A DNA stretch of 6,987 nucleotides, from contig CAMLOZ010000183.1 in assembly GCA_946481625.1 (NCBI GenBank), positions 1 to 6,987 on the forward strand, given 5' to 3'. The stretch is from an uncultured Haloferula sp. (GTDB lineage: Bacteria; Verrucomicrobiota; Verrucomicrobiae; Verrucomicrobiales; Akkermansiaceae). Shown in pieces: positions 1 to 5,929 of this stretch. The translations under genes and the position numbers were made by a program. The notes beneath the pieces are model-generated. The model was not told where the DNA came from and ran no database searches. It saw only the letters and a program-made list of their open reading frames with translations. Positions within the stretch are counted from its first letter, which is position 1; every line of letters starts with the position of its first letter.

Positions 1-55
1 GCTGACGAGATTCCTGGACGAGACTCTCCGGCTCTAGCGCCTGCGCCTCAGCCAT
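1..55 (-). CDS. Possible 5' end of an unidentified gene running off the left edge
   Basis: An ATG at 55-53 on the minus strand opens a frame with no stop up to the window edge. It reads MAEAQALEPESLVQESRQ, an acidic and plausible protein N-terminus. A purine-rich AAAGG lies about 7 nt upstream of the ATG, a reasonable ribosome binding site, and the gene would be divergent from the sigma factor operon. Only 18 codons are visible, so no family can be named. A competing reading exists on the plus strand: the frame from base 2 ends at a TAG at 35-37 and also looks like a protein C-terminus (TRFLDETLRL). The minus reading is preferred only because of the ribosome binding site. Confidence 0.4.
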   Translation of the reverse strand, partial: MAEAQALEPESLVQESRQ

Positions 56-110
56 CGGGGAGCCTTTCTTCACCATCCGGTGATAAATCCGCCAGCAGGC
101 GGCGCTGTCT

Positions 111-131
111 GGGATGAGACCCCGTCTCCCC
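111..131 (+). promoter_or_regulatory. Hairpin in the leader directly before the sigma factor start codon
   Basis: GAGAC (116-120) and GTCTC (124-128) form a perfect 5-bp stem around a CCC loop. GGG (111-113) can extend it by pairing with CCC (129-131) across a 2-nt bulge. The structure ends one base before the ATG at 133 and contains the only purine-rich stretch that could act as a ribosome binding site (GGGATGAG). A smaller hairpin, CCGCC/GGCGG (89-93 with 98-102), lies just upstream. Folding could limit translation of the sigma factor; that role is inferred from position alone. Confidence 0.35.
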
Positions 132-132
132 C

Positions 133-621
133 ATGGCATCCCGCGACACGGAACAGGACTGGAACAACTGGCTCGCAGAACATGCGGGGCGCTTCCTCCT
201 CTTCGCCCGGCAGCAAACCCGCTGCGGACAGGATGCGGAGGATGTCCTCCAGGAAGCCTTGGTGGAGACGTGGAAGCGCGCGGGCGGGCGCCCCGATAAC
301 GCGCTCGTCTTCGCCACCATCCACCGCCGGGCGATCGACCTCGCCCGCCGCACCGACCGGCGGGCAACGCGGGAGAGGGAAAGCGAATCGCCGGACCTGT
401 TTTCCGGACCGCCGGACGACGGGGAGATGACCGCCTTGATGGAACGCGAGATCCAGCGCCTGCCTGACGCGCAGCGGGAGGTGCTGATCCTGAAATTCTG
501 GGGCGGGCTGACCTTCGCACAGGTGGCGGAGGCACTTGATATCCCCCAAGGCACGGCGGCCTCGCGTTACCGGCTGGCCCTCGAGTCCCTGCGCCACACC
601 CTCAATATCTGCCTGACATGA
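133..621 (+). CDS. RNA polymerase sigma-70 family factor, ECF-like
   Basis: A 162-residue protein with the two-domain layout of extracytoplasmic-function sigma factors. Region 2 (about residues 10-76) includes DAEDVLQEALVETWKR at 34-49, the core-binding and -10 recognition helix pattern, followed by an arginine-rich basic helix (HRRAIDLARRTDRR). An acidic linker (about 80-100) leads to region 4 (about 103-155), with LPDAQREVLILKFWGGLTF and the helix-turn-helix QVAEALDIPQGTAASRYR that reads the -35 element. Regions 1.1 and 3 are absent and the length is normal for the family. The start is well fixed: an in-frame TGA at 115-117 lies just upstream and no earlier ATG is available. The stop overlaps the next ATG as ATGA, so translation is probably coupled to the small membrane protein downstream, its likely regulator. 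The ECF subgroup and the regulon cannot be told from the sequence. Confidence 0.93.
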   Translation: MASRDTEQDWNNWLAEHAGRFLLFARQQTRCGQDAEDVLQEALVETWKRAGGRPDNALVFATIHRRAIDLARRTDRRATRERESESPDLFSGPPDDGEMTALMEREIQRLPDAQREVLILKFWGGLTFAQVAEALDIPQGTAASRYRLALESLRHTLNICLT

Positions 622-1055
622 ACCCACCTGAAAACGAAGTCGAAGCCCTGCTCGCGAGGCTGGGTCCCGCTGTGCCCGACGAGGCGCTGATGGGGCGGCT
701 GCGTGCGGCACGGCCCCGGTCTTCGCGGGGCAGGGTCATTCTCTACCTCGGAGCACCGCTGGCAGCCGCGGCGGGCCTCGCCGTCGCGCTCATTCCACAG
801 GATGCACCACCGGCCGTTCCCGAGCCGCGGGTCTTGGAACAGGAGCAGGCGGAACTCAAGCCGCTGGGAAGTCTCCAGCACCTCATGGAAGTCACCGATC
901 TCGGCGTGATCCAAGGGAAGAACGACATGCCGCTGCGGCTCGTCCGCACCCGTTGGATCGACGAGATCTACTATGAATCCCCCGGCGGCGGCGAGCCGGT
1001 GAAGGAAGGGCGGGTAAGGGAGGAAGTCATGCCCGTTTCGATGCCCGTCTATTGA
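618..1055 (+). CDS. Small single-pass membrane protein, putative anti-sigma factor
   Basis: A 145-residue protein that I do not recognise as a named family. The cytoplasmic N-terminus (1-39) is short and ends in a basic stretch (RLRAARPRSSRGR). One hydrophobic segment follows at about 40-60 (VILYLGAPLAAAAGLAVALI), then a Pro/Glu-rich linker and an outside domain of about 80 residues ending in VMPVSMPVY. It starts inside the stop codon of the sigma factor gene (ATGA at 618-621). Position, size and one-TM topology match membrane anti-sigma factors, which hold an ECF sigma at the membrane until a signal arrives. The usual zinc-binding His-x3-Cys-x2-Cys motif is absent, and the N-terminal part is shorter than typical anti-sigma domains. 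The role is therefore inferred from context; it could instead be an uncharacterised envelope protein. Confidence 0.75.
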   Translation: MNPPENEVEALLARLGPAVPDEALMGRLRAARPRSSRGRVILYLGAPLAAAAGLAVALIPQDAPPAVPEPRVLEQEQAELKPLGSLQHLMEVTDLGVIQGKNDMPLRLVRTRWIDEIYYESPGGGEPVKEGRVREEVMPVSMPVY

Positions 1056-1077
1056 ACCGATCCACCGAATACCAACG

Positions 1078-1926
1078 ATGAAAACACACACGACGATATC
1101 GTGCCTGCTCGCCGCTCTCTCCGGAGTGGCGATGGCTCAGGAAGCCCCGCCCCCGACCGGCGTGCCGGCGGTTCCCCGTCCGCCCCAGCCACCCGCAGCG
1201 CCCGCCGTTCCCCCGGCCTTGGCGGTGCCTCACGAACTGCAACGCGAGGCGCAGAGGATCGGGGCTGAGGCCGCCCAACTCGCCGAGCCCATCCGCTGGG
1301 CATTCCGGCAGGGAGGGGAGATGTGGGAGGAACCGGTCAGGACCGGACCCGTGACCTTCCTCGGTGTTTCCGCCACCCCGCCGCCGCGCGAACTGGCCGC
1401 CCATCTCCCGGTCCCGGGAGATACCGGACTGGTGGTGGAGGGCATCGTGCCTGATAGCCCGGCGGCGAAGGCCGGCCTGCAGCAGAGCGATGTGCTGACG
1501 AAGCTCGACGACCAGATCCTGATTCATCCGCGGCAGTTGTCCGTGCTCGTGGCCAATCGCAAGGAAGGCGAGACCGTGAAGATCTCCTACATCCGCAAGG
1601 GCGAGCCGAAGGAGGCCGCGGTGGTGCTCGGCATGCGCGAGAACAAGCCTTTGCCCGGTCTCGGCGGCGGCAAATACACGCATGAAGACGTGATCATTTC
1701 GGGCGACCACAATTCGCCGCTGCGCACCTTCGTGCGGCGCTTCAACCTTCCGGAGGGCGGCTCCGGCGTCGTTCAGATCGATCCCGCCGGAAAAGTCACC
1801 GGCAGGGTGAGGGCCGAGATCTACGAGGCGGGCGATGCAGCCCCGGAGATGGACGCGAGGAAGGAACTCGAAGAACTCCGCCGGAAGCTCGACGAGGTGC
1901 TGAAGCGCCTTGACGAGAAGAAGTAG
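1078..1926 (+). CDS. Secreted PDZ-domain protein
   Basis: A 282-residue protein. Residues 1-20 form a typical signal peptide with likely cleavage after AMA (AMA|QE), so the mature protein is exported. A proline-rich, low-complexity stretch follows (about 22-51), then a helical segment (52-80). A PDZ domain covers about 93-187: FLGVSATPPP begins it, GLVVEGIVPDSPAAKAGLQ is the ligand-groove and helix core, and QSDVLTKLDDQ and GETVKISYIRKGE complete the fold. The C-terminus (about 257-282) is a charged heptad-like helix (ARKELEELRRKLDEVLKRL), possibly a coiled coil for oligomerisation. No trypsin-like or site-2 protease catalytic domain is present, so this is a PDZ adaptor or sensor and not a DegP/DegS or RseP protease. 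It lies 22 nt after the putative anti-sigma gene with no obvious ribosome binding site, consistent with one operon. A role in envelope sensing is inference. Confidence 0.9.
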   Translation: MKTHTTISCLLAALSGVAMAQEAPPPTGVPAVPRPPQPPAAPAVPPALAVPHELQREAQRIGAEAAQLAEPIRWAFRQGGEMWEEPVRTGPVTFLGVSATPPPRELAAHLPVPGDTGLVVEGIVPDSPAAKAGLQQSDVLTKLDDQILIHPRQLSVLVANRKEGETVKISYIRKGEPKEAAVVLGMRENKPLPGLGGGKYTHEDVIISGDHNSPLRTFVRRFNLPEGGSGVVQIDPAGKVTGRVRAEIYEAGDAAPEMDARKELEELRRKLDEVLKRLDEKK

Positions 1927-1936
1927 CCCGTGGAGG

Positions 1937-1964
1937 GGCGGGGGGAGCGCATCGCTTCCCCGCC
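1937..1964. terminator. GC-rich hairpin between convergent genes, possible bidirectional terminator
   Basis: GGGGGAGCG (1941-1949) pairs with CGCTTCCCC (1953-1961) over 9 bp with one G-U wobble and a 3-nt loop. GGC (1937-1939) and GCC (1962-1964) add 3 bp past a single bulged G. It fills the gap between the PDZ gene stop (1924-1926) and the stop of the opposing cyclase gene (complement of 1965-1967). No run of T follows on either strand, so it is not a classical intrinsic terminator; a transcript-end or 3'-protecting role is inferred. Confidence 0.5.
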
Positions 1965-3245
1965 TTACACCACCGAGTGCATCCAGAAGATCACCGAGTC
2001 GTCCACGTTCGCGATCATGCGGACCTGGCTATCCTGCGAGATCACGAAGCCGATCACCCTCGGCTCCACCGAGCAGAGCCGGTAAACGGCACGGTGCCGG
2101 GTTCCATCCGCCTGCACGTTCCAGTCGGTGAGGTTGCCGCCGTTGAGGTCGTGGGATTGGCTGACCTGGAAAACGTTCCGGTCCACGCGGATCTCCCCGC
2201 CGAAGCCGATCACGCAGACCCGCTGGTCCACCACCATCGCACCGTCCACCTGCATCAGGTCGGAGAAGAAGCGTGCGAGTTCGAAGAAGGCTTCCTCGAG
2301 CCGGTCGAGTTCGGGATCATGGCTGTTGCGGAAGATATCCCAGGCGGTTTCCAGATTGCAGCCTTCGGGACAGAGCAATCCCACCCGGCGGACGATCGAC
2401 TTCATCAGATGCGGGAACCGCATCCCGGCATCGTCCGCTTCCGCGGTGTACTTGCAGTCGATCCAGCGCGTCGCCGCCTCGATGCCCTCGGTGCCTTCGG
2501 GAAGGAAGACGACGCTGCCCCCGTGGCCGCTGCTCCGCACCAGGTTGATGACCCGCTTGATGAACTGCAGCGAGATGAGGTGAGCGAGGTCGGCATAGTC
2601 GGCGGTATTCAAGGTCGGCGGCAGGCATCCGTTCGACAGATCTTCGATCATCCCGCGCCGCAGGTGGGCGAAGCGGTCGTTGAGCAACTGCGATTGGAAG
2701 ACATCCAGCCTTGGTCCGTGGAACTCGCGCCCGCGCCATTCGCCGATCAACTGGTAATTGTGGTAGAAGAGCAGCCAGCCGGGATCGCGGACGTGGACGA
2801 TCGGGTGGGGGATGCCGTCGCCCGCGGGCTTGCGACCACCCGCCACGAGATTCATCCAGCGGGGTCCGGTATTCAGGATGCCCCAGATGCGGAATCCGCG
2901 GCCCTTCACCGGCCAGATCGCGACGGCCGAATGGAAGAAGCTCGCCGCCGGACTGAGCCGCTTGATCTCGTTCGCGGTGAATGCGTGTGGCATCGTGAAG
3001 CGCATCGCATGCGTGCCGTCGGGAGGTCCGCCGGAACTCGCGAAGGCTTCCGGCGGCGCGATGATCACCCGCGCGCGCACGGCGCGGCCTTCTTCCTTGA
3101 GGAGACTGGCGGAGTAGAGGGCGTTGCAGGCATCGCGAAGCTCCGCTTCCGTCGGACGATCGGGATCATGTGGCAGCAGGTCTTGCAACCGGCCGACCAT
3201 GCCGGCGAGGTCGAGCGGAGTGGAGGAAAGGTCTGACATCGCCAT
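1965..3245 (-). CDS. Diadenylate cyclase (DAC domain) with unusual N-terminal region
   Basis: A 426-residue protein whose C-terminal part (about 220-420) carries the signatures of the DAC domain, which joins two ATP into the second messenger cyclic di-AMP. The visible motifs are a first core strand HGGSVVFLPEG (241-251), DGA at 334-336 (metal and nucleotide binding) in the context VDGAMVVDQ, and GTRHR at 381-385 (phosphate contact). A strand VIGFVISQDSQVRMI follows, at the position where most DACs have SEE-G. The spacing from DGA to GTRHR is 47 residues, against roughly 30 in CdaA, which implies an insertion. The first 210 residues have no membrane segment and resemble neither DisA's DNA-binding part nor CdaA's helices. 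They may be one of the putative sensor domains known to precede DAC domains (the DACNV type is my best guess). The start at 3245 has GGGA a few bases upstream; ATG at 3239 is an alternative. It is divergent from the methyltransferase gene. Confidence 0.85.
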   Translation of the reverse strand: MAMSDLSSTPLDLAGMVGRLQDLLPHDPDRPTEAELRDACNALYSASLLKEEGRAVRARVIIAPPEAFASSGGPPDGTHAMRFTMPHAFTANEIKRLSPAASFFHSAVAIWPVKGRGFRIWGILNTGPRWMNLVAGGRKPAGDGIPHPIVHVRDPGWLLFYHNYQLIGEWRGREFHGPRLDVFQSQLLNDRFAHLRRGMIEDLSNGCLPPTLNTADYADLAHLISLQFIKRVINLVRSSGHGGSVVFLPEGTEGIEAATRWIDCKYTAEADDAGMRFPHLMKSIVRRVGLLCPEGCNLETAWDIFRNSHDPELDRLEEAFFELARFFSDLMQVDGAMVVDQRVCVIGFGGEIRVDRNVFQVSQSHDLNGGNLTDWNVQADGTRHRAVYRLCSVEPRVIGFVISQDSQVRMIANVDDSVIFWMHSVV

Positions 3246-3477
3246 TGGGTCCCGATAGATAGCCGGGCCGCCGCGCCCTCCACAAGCCGCCTTTCTCGAT
3301 ATCCGGCATGCGTCCCCTCTGCCAGGCGTCAGAAGGTCGTGACAATTCCCGGCTTGGAGGCACCGCTTGCAGCCGGAATCCGATGGTGGACAAAGGGGCG
3401 GCGACCAAGCCGGGGAATCCCAAGGAGATGGTGGAAGCGGACTTGCTTCGGCGGATCGCGGAAGGTTCCTTCAGCCC
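3246..3477. promoter_or_regulatory. Divergent intergenic region between cyclase and methyltransferase
   Basis: This 232-nt region must hold the promoters for both divergent genes, but I see no convincing -35/-10 pair on either strand. It contains an imperfect inverted repeat (3345-3354 with 3371-3379; 9 bp, one bulged C, 16-nt loop). A short palindrome, GAAGG-TT-CCTTC (3461-3472), covers the AAGG that may serve as the methyltransferase ribosome binding site, about 12 nt before its ATG. I find no recognisable c-di-AMP riboswitch. From 3383 on, one plus frame has coding-like codon use (see findings). Confidence 0.45.
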
Positions 3478-4182
3478 ATGTCATCTCAGAACCCCGCTGC
3501 CTATTTCGACAAGGAACAGGCTGCTTCCTACGATGAGCGCTTTGCCAAACTGGCTCCGATTCGCGACGCGCTCCACCTGCTAATGGGAGGGATCCTGTCG
3601 GAACTACCTGCCGAAGCCCGCGTGCTGTGTGTCGGTGTCGGCACCGGAGCAGAGTTGCTCGCCCTGGCGAAGAGATTCCCCGGCTGGCGGTTCACCGCTG
3701 TCGAACCTTCGGCCCCGATGCTCGAGATCTGCCGGCGTCGCGCCGCGGAAGAGTCAATCGAGGAACGCTGCGTTTTCCACGAAGGCTATTTGGATTCCTT
3801 GCCCCCTTCGGAAAAGTTCCACGCGGCGACATCCATCCTCGTCTCGCAATTCCTTGTCGAACCCGGAGCCCGCCTGAATTTCTTCCGCGGGATTGGAGAG
3901 AGGCTGCTGCCCGGCGCTTGTCTCGTGAGTGCCGATTTGTCCGCGGAACTCGGTTCGCCGCACGGCGAACTGATCCTCGATGGATGGTTCCGCCTGCTCG
4001 CTACCACGGGTCTCCAGCAAGAGCAGATGGAGAACATGCGGAGGGCCTATCGGCGCGATGTCGCGGTCGTTCCTCCCGATGAAGTCGCCGCGCTCCTGCG
4101 TTCCTCCGGCTTCGATTCAGCCGCGCTTTTCTTCCAGACGCTGCTGATTCATGCGTGGTTCGCCAAGCTGCCGGGTGTCTAG
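3478..4182 (+). CDS. Class I SAM-dependent methyltransferase
   Basis: A 234-residue Rossmann-fold methyltransferase that transfers a methyl group from S-adenosylmethionine; the substrate is unknown. Motif I is VLCVGVGTGAELLALAKRFP (49-68), with the glycine-rich GVGTG loop. Motif II is FTAVEPSAPMLEICRRR (72-88), where the glutamate after beta-2 would bind the ribose. Motif IV appears as the strand SILVSQFLVEPGARLNFF (119-136), and motif VI as LLPGACLVSADLS (143-155). The C-terminal half (QEQMENMRRAYRRDV, then LLRSSGFDSAALFFQ) resembles in layout CmoA-type and related small-molecule or tRNA methyltransferases, but the likeness is not enough to assign CmoA. The start at 3478 was chosen because the upstream in-frame extension to 3367 is Gly/Gln/Asp-rich with poor codon use. 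Its TAG stop interlocks with that of the opposing protease gene. No ferredoxin, radical SAM or sulfur motif is present. Confidence 0.9.
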   Translation: MSSQNPAAYFDKEQAASYDERFAKLAPIRDALHLLMGGILSELPAEARVLCVGVGTGAELLALAKRFPGWRFTAVEPSAPMLEICRRRAAEESIEERCVFHEGYLDSLPPSEKFHAATSILVSQFLVEPGARLNFFRGIGERLLPGACLVSADLSAELGSPHGELILDGWFRLLATTGLQQEQMENMRRAYRRDVAVVPPDEVAALLRSSGFDSAALFFQTLLIHAWFAKLPGV

Positions 4183-5810
4183 GATCGTGGGAAGCGGAGA
4201 GAGGCATCGCGAGCGTTGTTGTCCGGGGTGAGATCGGCACCTTCGCTCAGGCTTACCCTTGATTTCAAAGTCATGAACCGCCTGTCCGGAAAGCGTTTCA
4301 GGGGTGCCCTGAAGGACTCGACGGCACCTGGCGCGAAAGTCGTCGCGTTGATTTTTGTCACGCCTCCGGGTGTTGAGATTTCAATCAGGCTGTTCACCAG
4401 GATCTCCGTTCCGCGGTTTTGTATCGTGACCTCCAATTGCTCTTCTCCCGATTGGCCGGGAGGAAGAATGCGCTGGCAGGTGATCGCGGCATCGTAGCGG
4501 CCCCGCTGGTCCCGATTCATGATGCGGTCGAGATTCACGACACCGCTTCCATATTCAGGGTCCACACCGGGAAGGCCCTCATCGTCTGCATTCGCAAATA
4601 CGATTCTCACCGCGTCGGCAGCCCCCAACCGGCGGCCGGAGCCATCAGACATGGTGGCTGCAATGACACCGGAGACGATGGGCGCGCTGGCGGAGGTTCC
4701 GCCGAAGGAGATGTATCGATTCCCGGGTGCCGCCGCATTGACATCGTAACCTGGAGCCGTGAGTCCCAGACGGCTTCCGAGATTGGAGAATGCCAAGCGT
4801 TCCGCGCCGGCCTCGATCGCCCCCACTGCGATGACCCCTTCGTATGCCGCGGGATAGCGAGCTTCGCTCAGCCCTTCGTTTCCGGCGCTGGCAACCACCA
4901 CGATTCCGGCACCGATCACCAAGCGGATCGTCTCCCTTACGATTGGGAGATCGCTGGAGCATCCCAGCGAAAGGTTGACGATTTCCGCGCCGTGGTCGAG
5001 GGCCGCCAAAAGCCCTGAACTGATCGAGAGCGCGTCGCACCTCTGTTCGTCGTTGATCACCCGGATGGAGATCAACTCGACGGCTGGTGAAATACCCCTC
5101 GCCATCGGGTGATTGCCCGCGATCAACGAAGCCACCGCCGTGCCGTGGAAAAAAGGCTCCGCGACCGGCTCCGAAGCTGGAAGCGCGTCCACCGACTTCA
5201 CGATCCCCGGCAAGGCGGGATGGGGCGGAATCCCTGAATCCAGCACTGCCACCTTCACTCCCCGTCCCCAAGCCGAGTTGTCCTGCGTCACACCGAGCCA
5301 AGGCAACAATTGATCGCCGAATCCCAAGGCCTCCTTGCGCGAGATCCCGCCGCGGGCCTTTGGCGGGGTAGGGATATGGACCAGACTCCGGTTGATGGTC
5401 ACATGGTGCTTCTCCAGGACTTCCGACAGATTCCGATGGTCATCCAGGGTTTCCTGCCTGACGCGGACGGCACGCAGGCGGTCCACCCGCTCGTTGATCA
5501 CGACAACTTTCTCCGCCGCGCTCTTCAGGAACTCCGCGTAGCTCTCCTGTGTCGGCAGCCTCAGGATCACCTCGTCCGCTCGGCAGCTTTTGTAGGCTTC
5601 GATCTCCAGCTCTTCAGGCTGCGGTTCCACGACCGCGCTCTCGAGCGGGGCGGCCCGCAACTCCCTTTTGACCGGCAGGGGTTTGATCCGTGCCTCTTCC
5701 ACGGGAGGGCGGTTGGGGATGGCTGCCGCATCATACGCGTGGCGGTAGGCGAGCAGCCCGAGCAGAAGAACGAGGATGGCAGGCAGGAATCGTCGCAGAC
5801 GCGGCGTCAT
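4179..5810 (-). CDS. S8 family (subtilisin-like) exported serine peptidase
   Basis: A 543-residue serine endopeptidase. The N-terminus (RLRR, then a hydrophobic segment at 8-22) is a signal peptide or uncleaved anchor, so it works outside the cytoplasmic membrane. Residues of about 70-150 form a compact alpha/beta region where subtilases carry an inhibitory propeptide. The catalytic domain (about 165-430) has the full triad: Asp191 in VAVLDSGI, His222 in HGTAVASLIAG and Ser373 in GGTSASAPIVSG, with the oxyanion Asn311 in ASAGNEG. All key residues are intact, so it should be active. The C-terminal part (about 438-540) has repeated strands with LEVTIQNRGT and LTPDNNARDASL, resembling a CARDB-like beta-sandwich adhesion domain. 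Four cysteines (76, 258, 284, 445) could form disulfides. GGAA lies about 6 nt before the ATG. It follows the iron-sulfur/anchor gene on the same strand after a 69-nt gap; the substrate is unknown. Confidence 0.93.
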   Translation of the reverse strand: MTPRLRRFLPAILVLLLGLLAYRHAYDAAAIPNRPPVEEARIKPLPVKRELRAAPLESAVVEPQPEELEIEAYKSCRADEVILRLPTQESYAEFLKSAAEKVVVINERVDRLRAVRVRQETLDDHRNLSEVLEKHHVTINRSLVHIPTPPKARGGISRKEALGFGDQLLPWLGVTQDNSAWGRGVKVAVLDSGIPPHPALPGIVKSVDALPASEPVAEPFFHGTAVASLIAGNHPMARGISPAVELISIRVINDEQRCDALSISSGLLAALDHGAEIVNLSLGCSSDLPIVRETIRLVIGAGIVVVASAGNEGLSEARYPAAYEGVIAVGAIEAGAERLAFSNLGSRLGLTAPGYDVNAAAPGNRYISFGGTSASAPIVSGVIAATMSDGSGRRLGAADAVRIVFANADDEGLPGVDPEYGSGVVNLDRIMNRDQRGRYDAAITCQRILPPGQSGEEQLEVTIQNRGTEILVNSLIEISTPGGVTKINATTFAPGAVESFRAPLKRFPDRRFMTLKSRVSLSEGADLTPDNNARDASLRFPRS

Positions 5811-5929
5811 CGGAGTTTCCGGTTGGCGAGGATCACATCCATGAAATCGCCGCCGGCGGCCGGAATTGCCGGTGAAAAATCAGTGGGAATGCCGCGACGG
5901 CCCGAAGTTCCCGGGCATTTTCGGGGCAT
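5807..5929 (-). CDS. Possible 40-residue ORF coupled to the protease start
   Basis: The gap between the anchor gene and the protease gene is fully open in one minus frame, from an ATG at 5929-5927 to a TGA at 5809-5807 that overlaps the protease ATG as ATGA. The product would end in DFMDVILANRKLR; an inner ATG at 5842 would give an 11-residue peptide, MDVILANRKLR. The longer version overlaps the end of the anchor gene in another frame. Codon use is mildly coding-like in the later half. It might be a leader peptide that couples translation of the protease, or chance. No family is recognised and no strong ribosome binding site is visible. Confidence 0.2.
   Translation of the reverse strand: MPRKCPGTSGRRGIPTDFSPAIPAAGGDFMDVILANRKLR

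Noticed and set aside
2..37. Possible C-terminus of a plus-strand gene ending at TAG 35-37
   Set aside because: Only 11 codons are visible. It competes with the minus-strand start at 55, which has a ribosome binding site. It cannot be excluded.
70..711. 213-codon minus-strand open frame opposite the sigma factor
   Set aside because: It is antisense to well-supported sigma regions 2 and 4, with Arg/Pro-rich low-quality composition.
1027..1710. 227-codon minus-strand open frame opposite the PDZ gene
   Set aside because: It mirrors the signal peptide and PDZ domain coding region and shows no motif of its own.
1977..3236. 419-codon open frame on the plus strand opposite the diadenylate cyclase
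   Set aside because: Its product is His/Asp/Val/Arg-rich with no recognisable motif, and it lies exactly antisense to a gene with clear DAC motifs. Long mirror frames are common in GC-rich DNA.
3367..3477. N-terminal extension of the methyltransferase to ATG 3367
   Set aside because: The extension is Gly/Gln/Asp-rich with low third-position GC, unlike the rest of the gene; MSSQNP at 3478 is a typical start just before the conserved part.
3246..3477. c-di-AMP riboswitch next to the cyclase gene
   Set aside because: The region is short and I could not find the conserved core of the ydaO-type riboswitch; only simple hairpins are visible.
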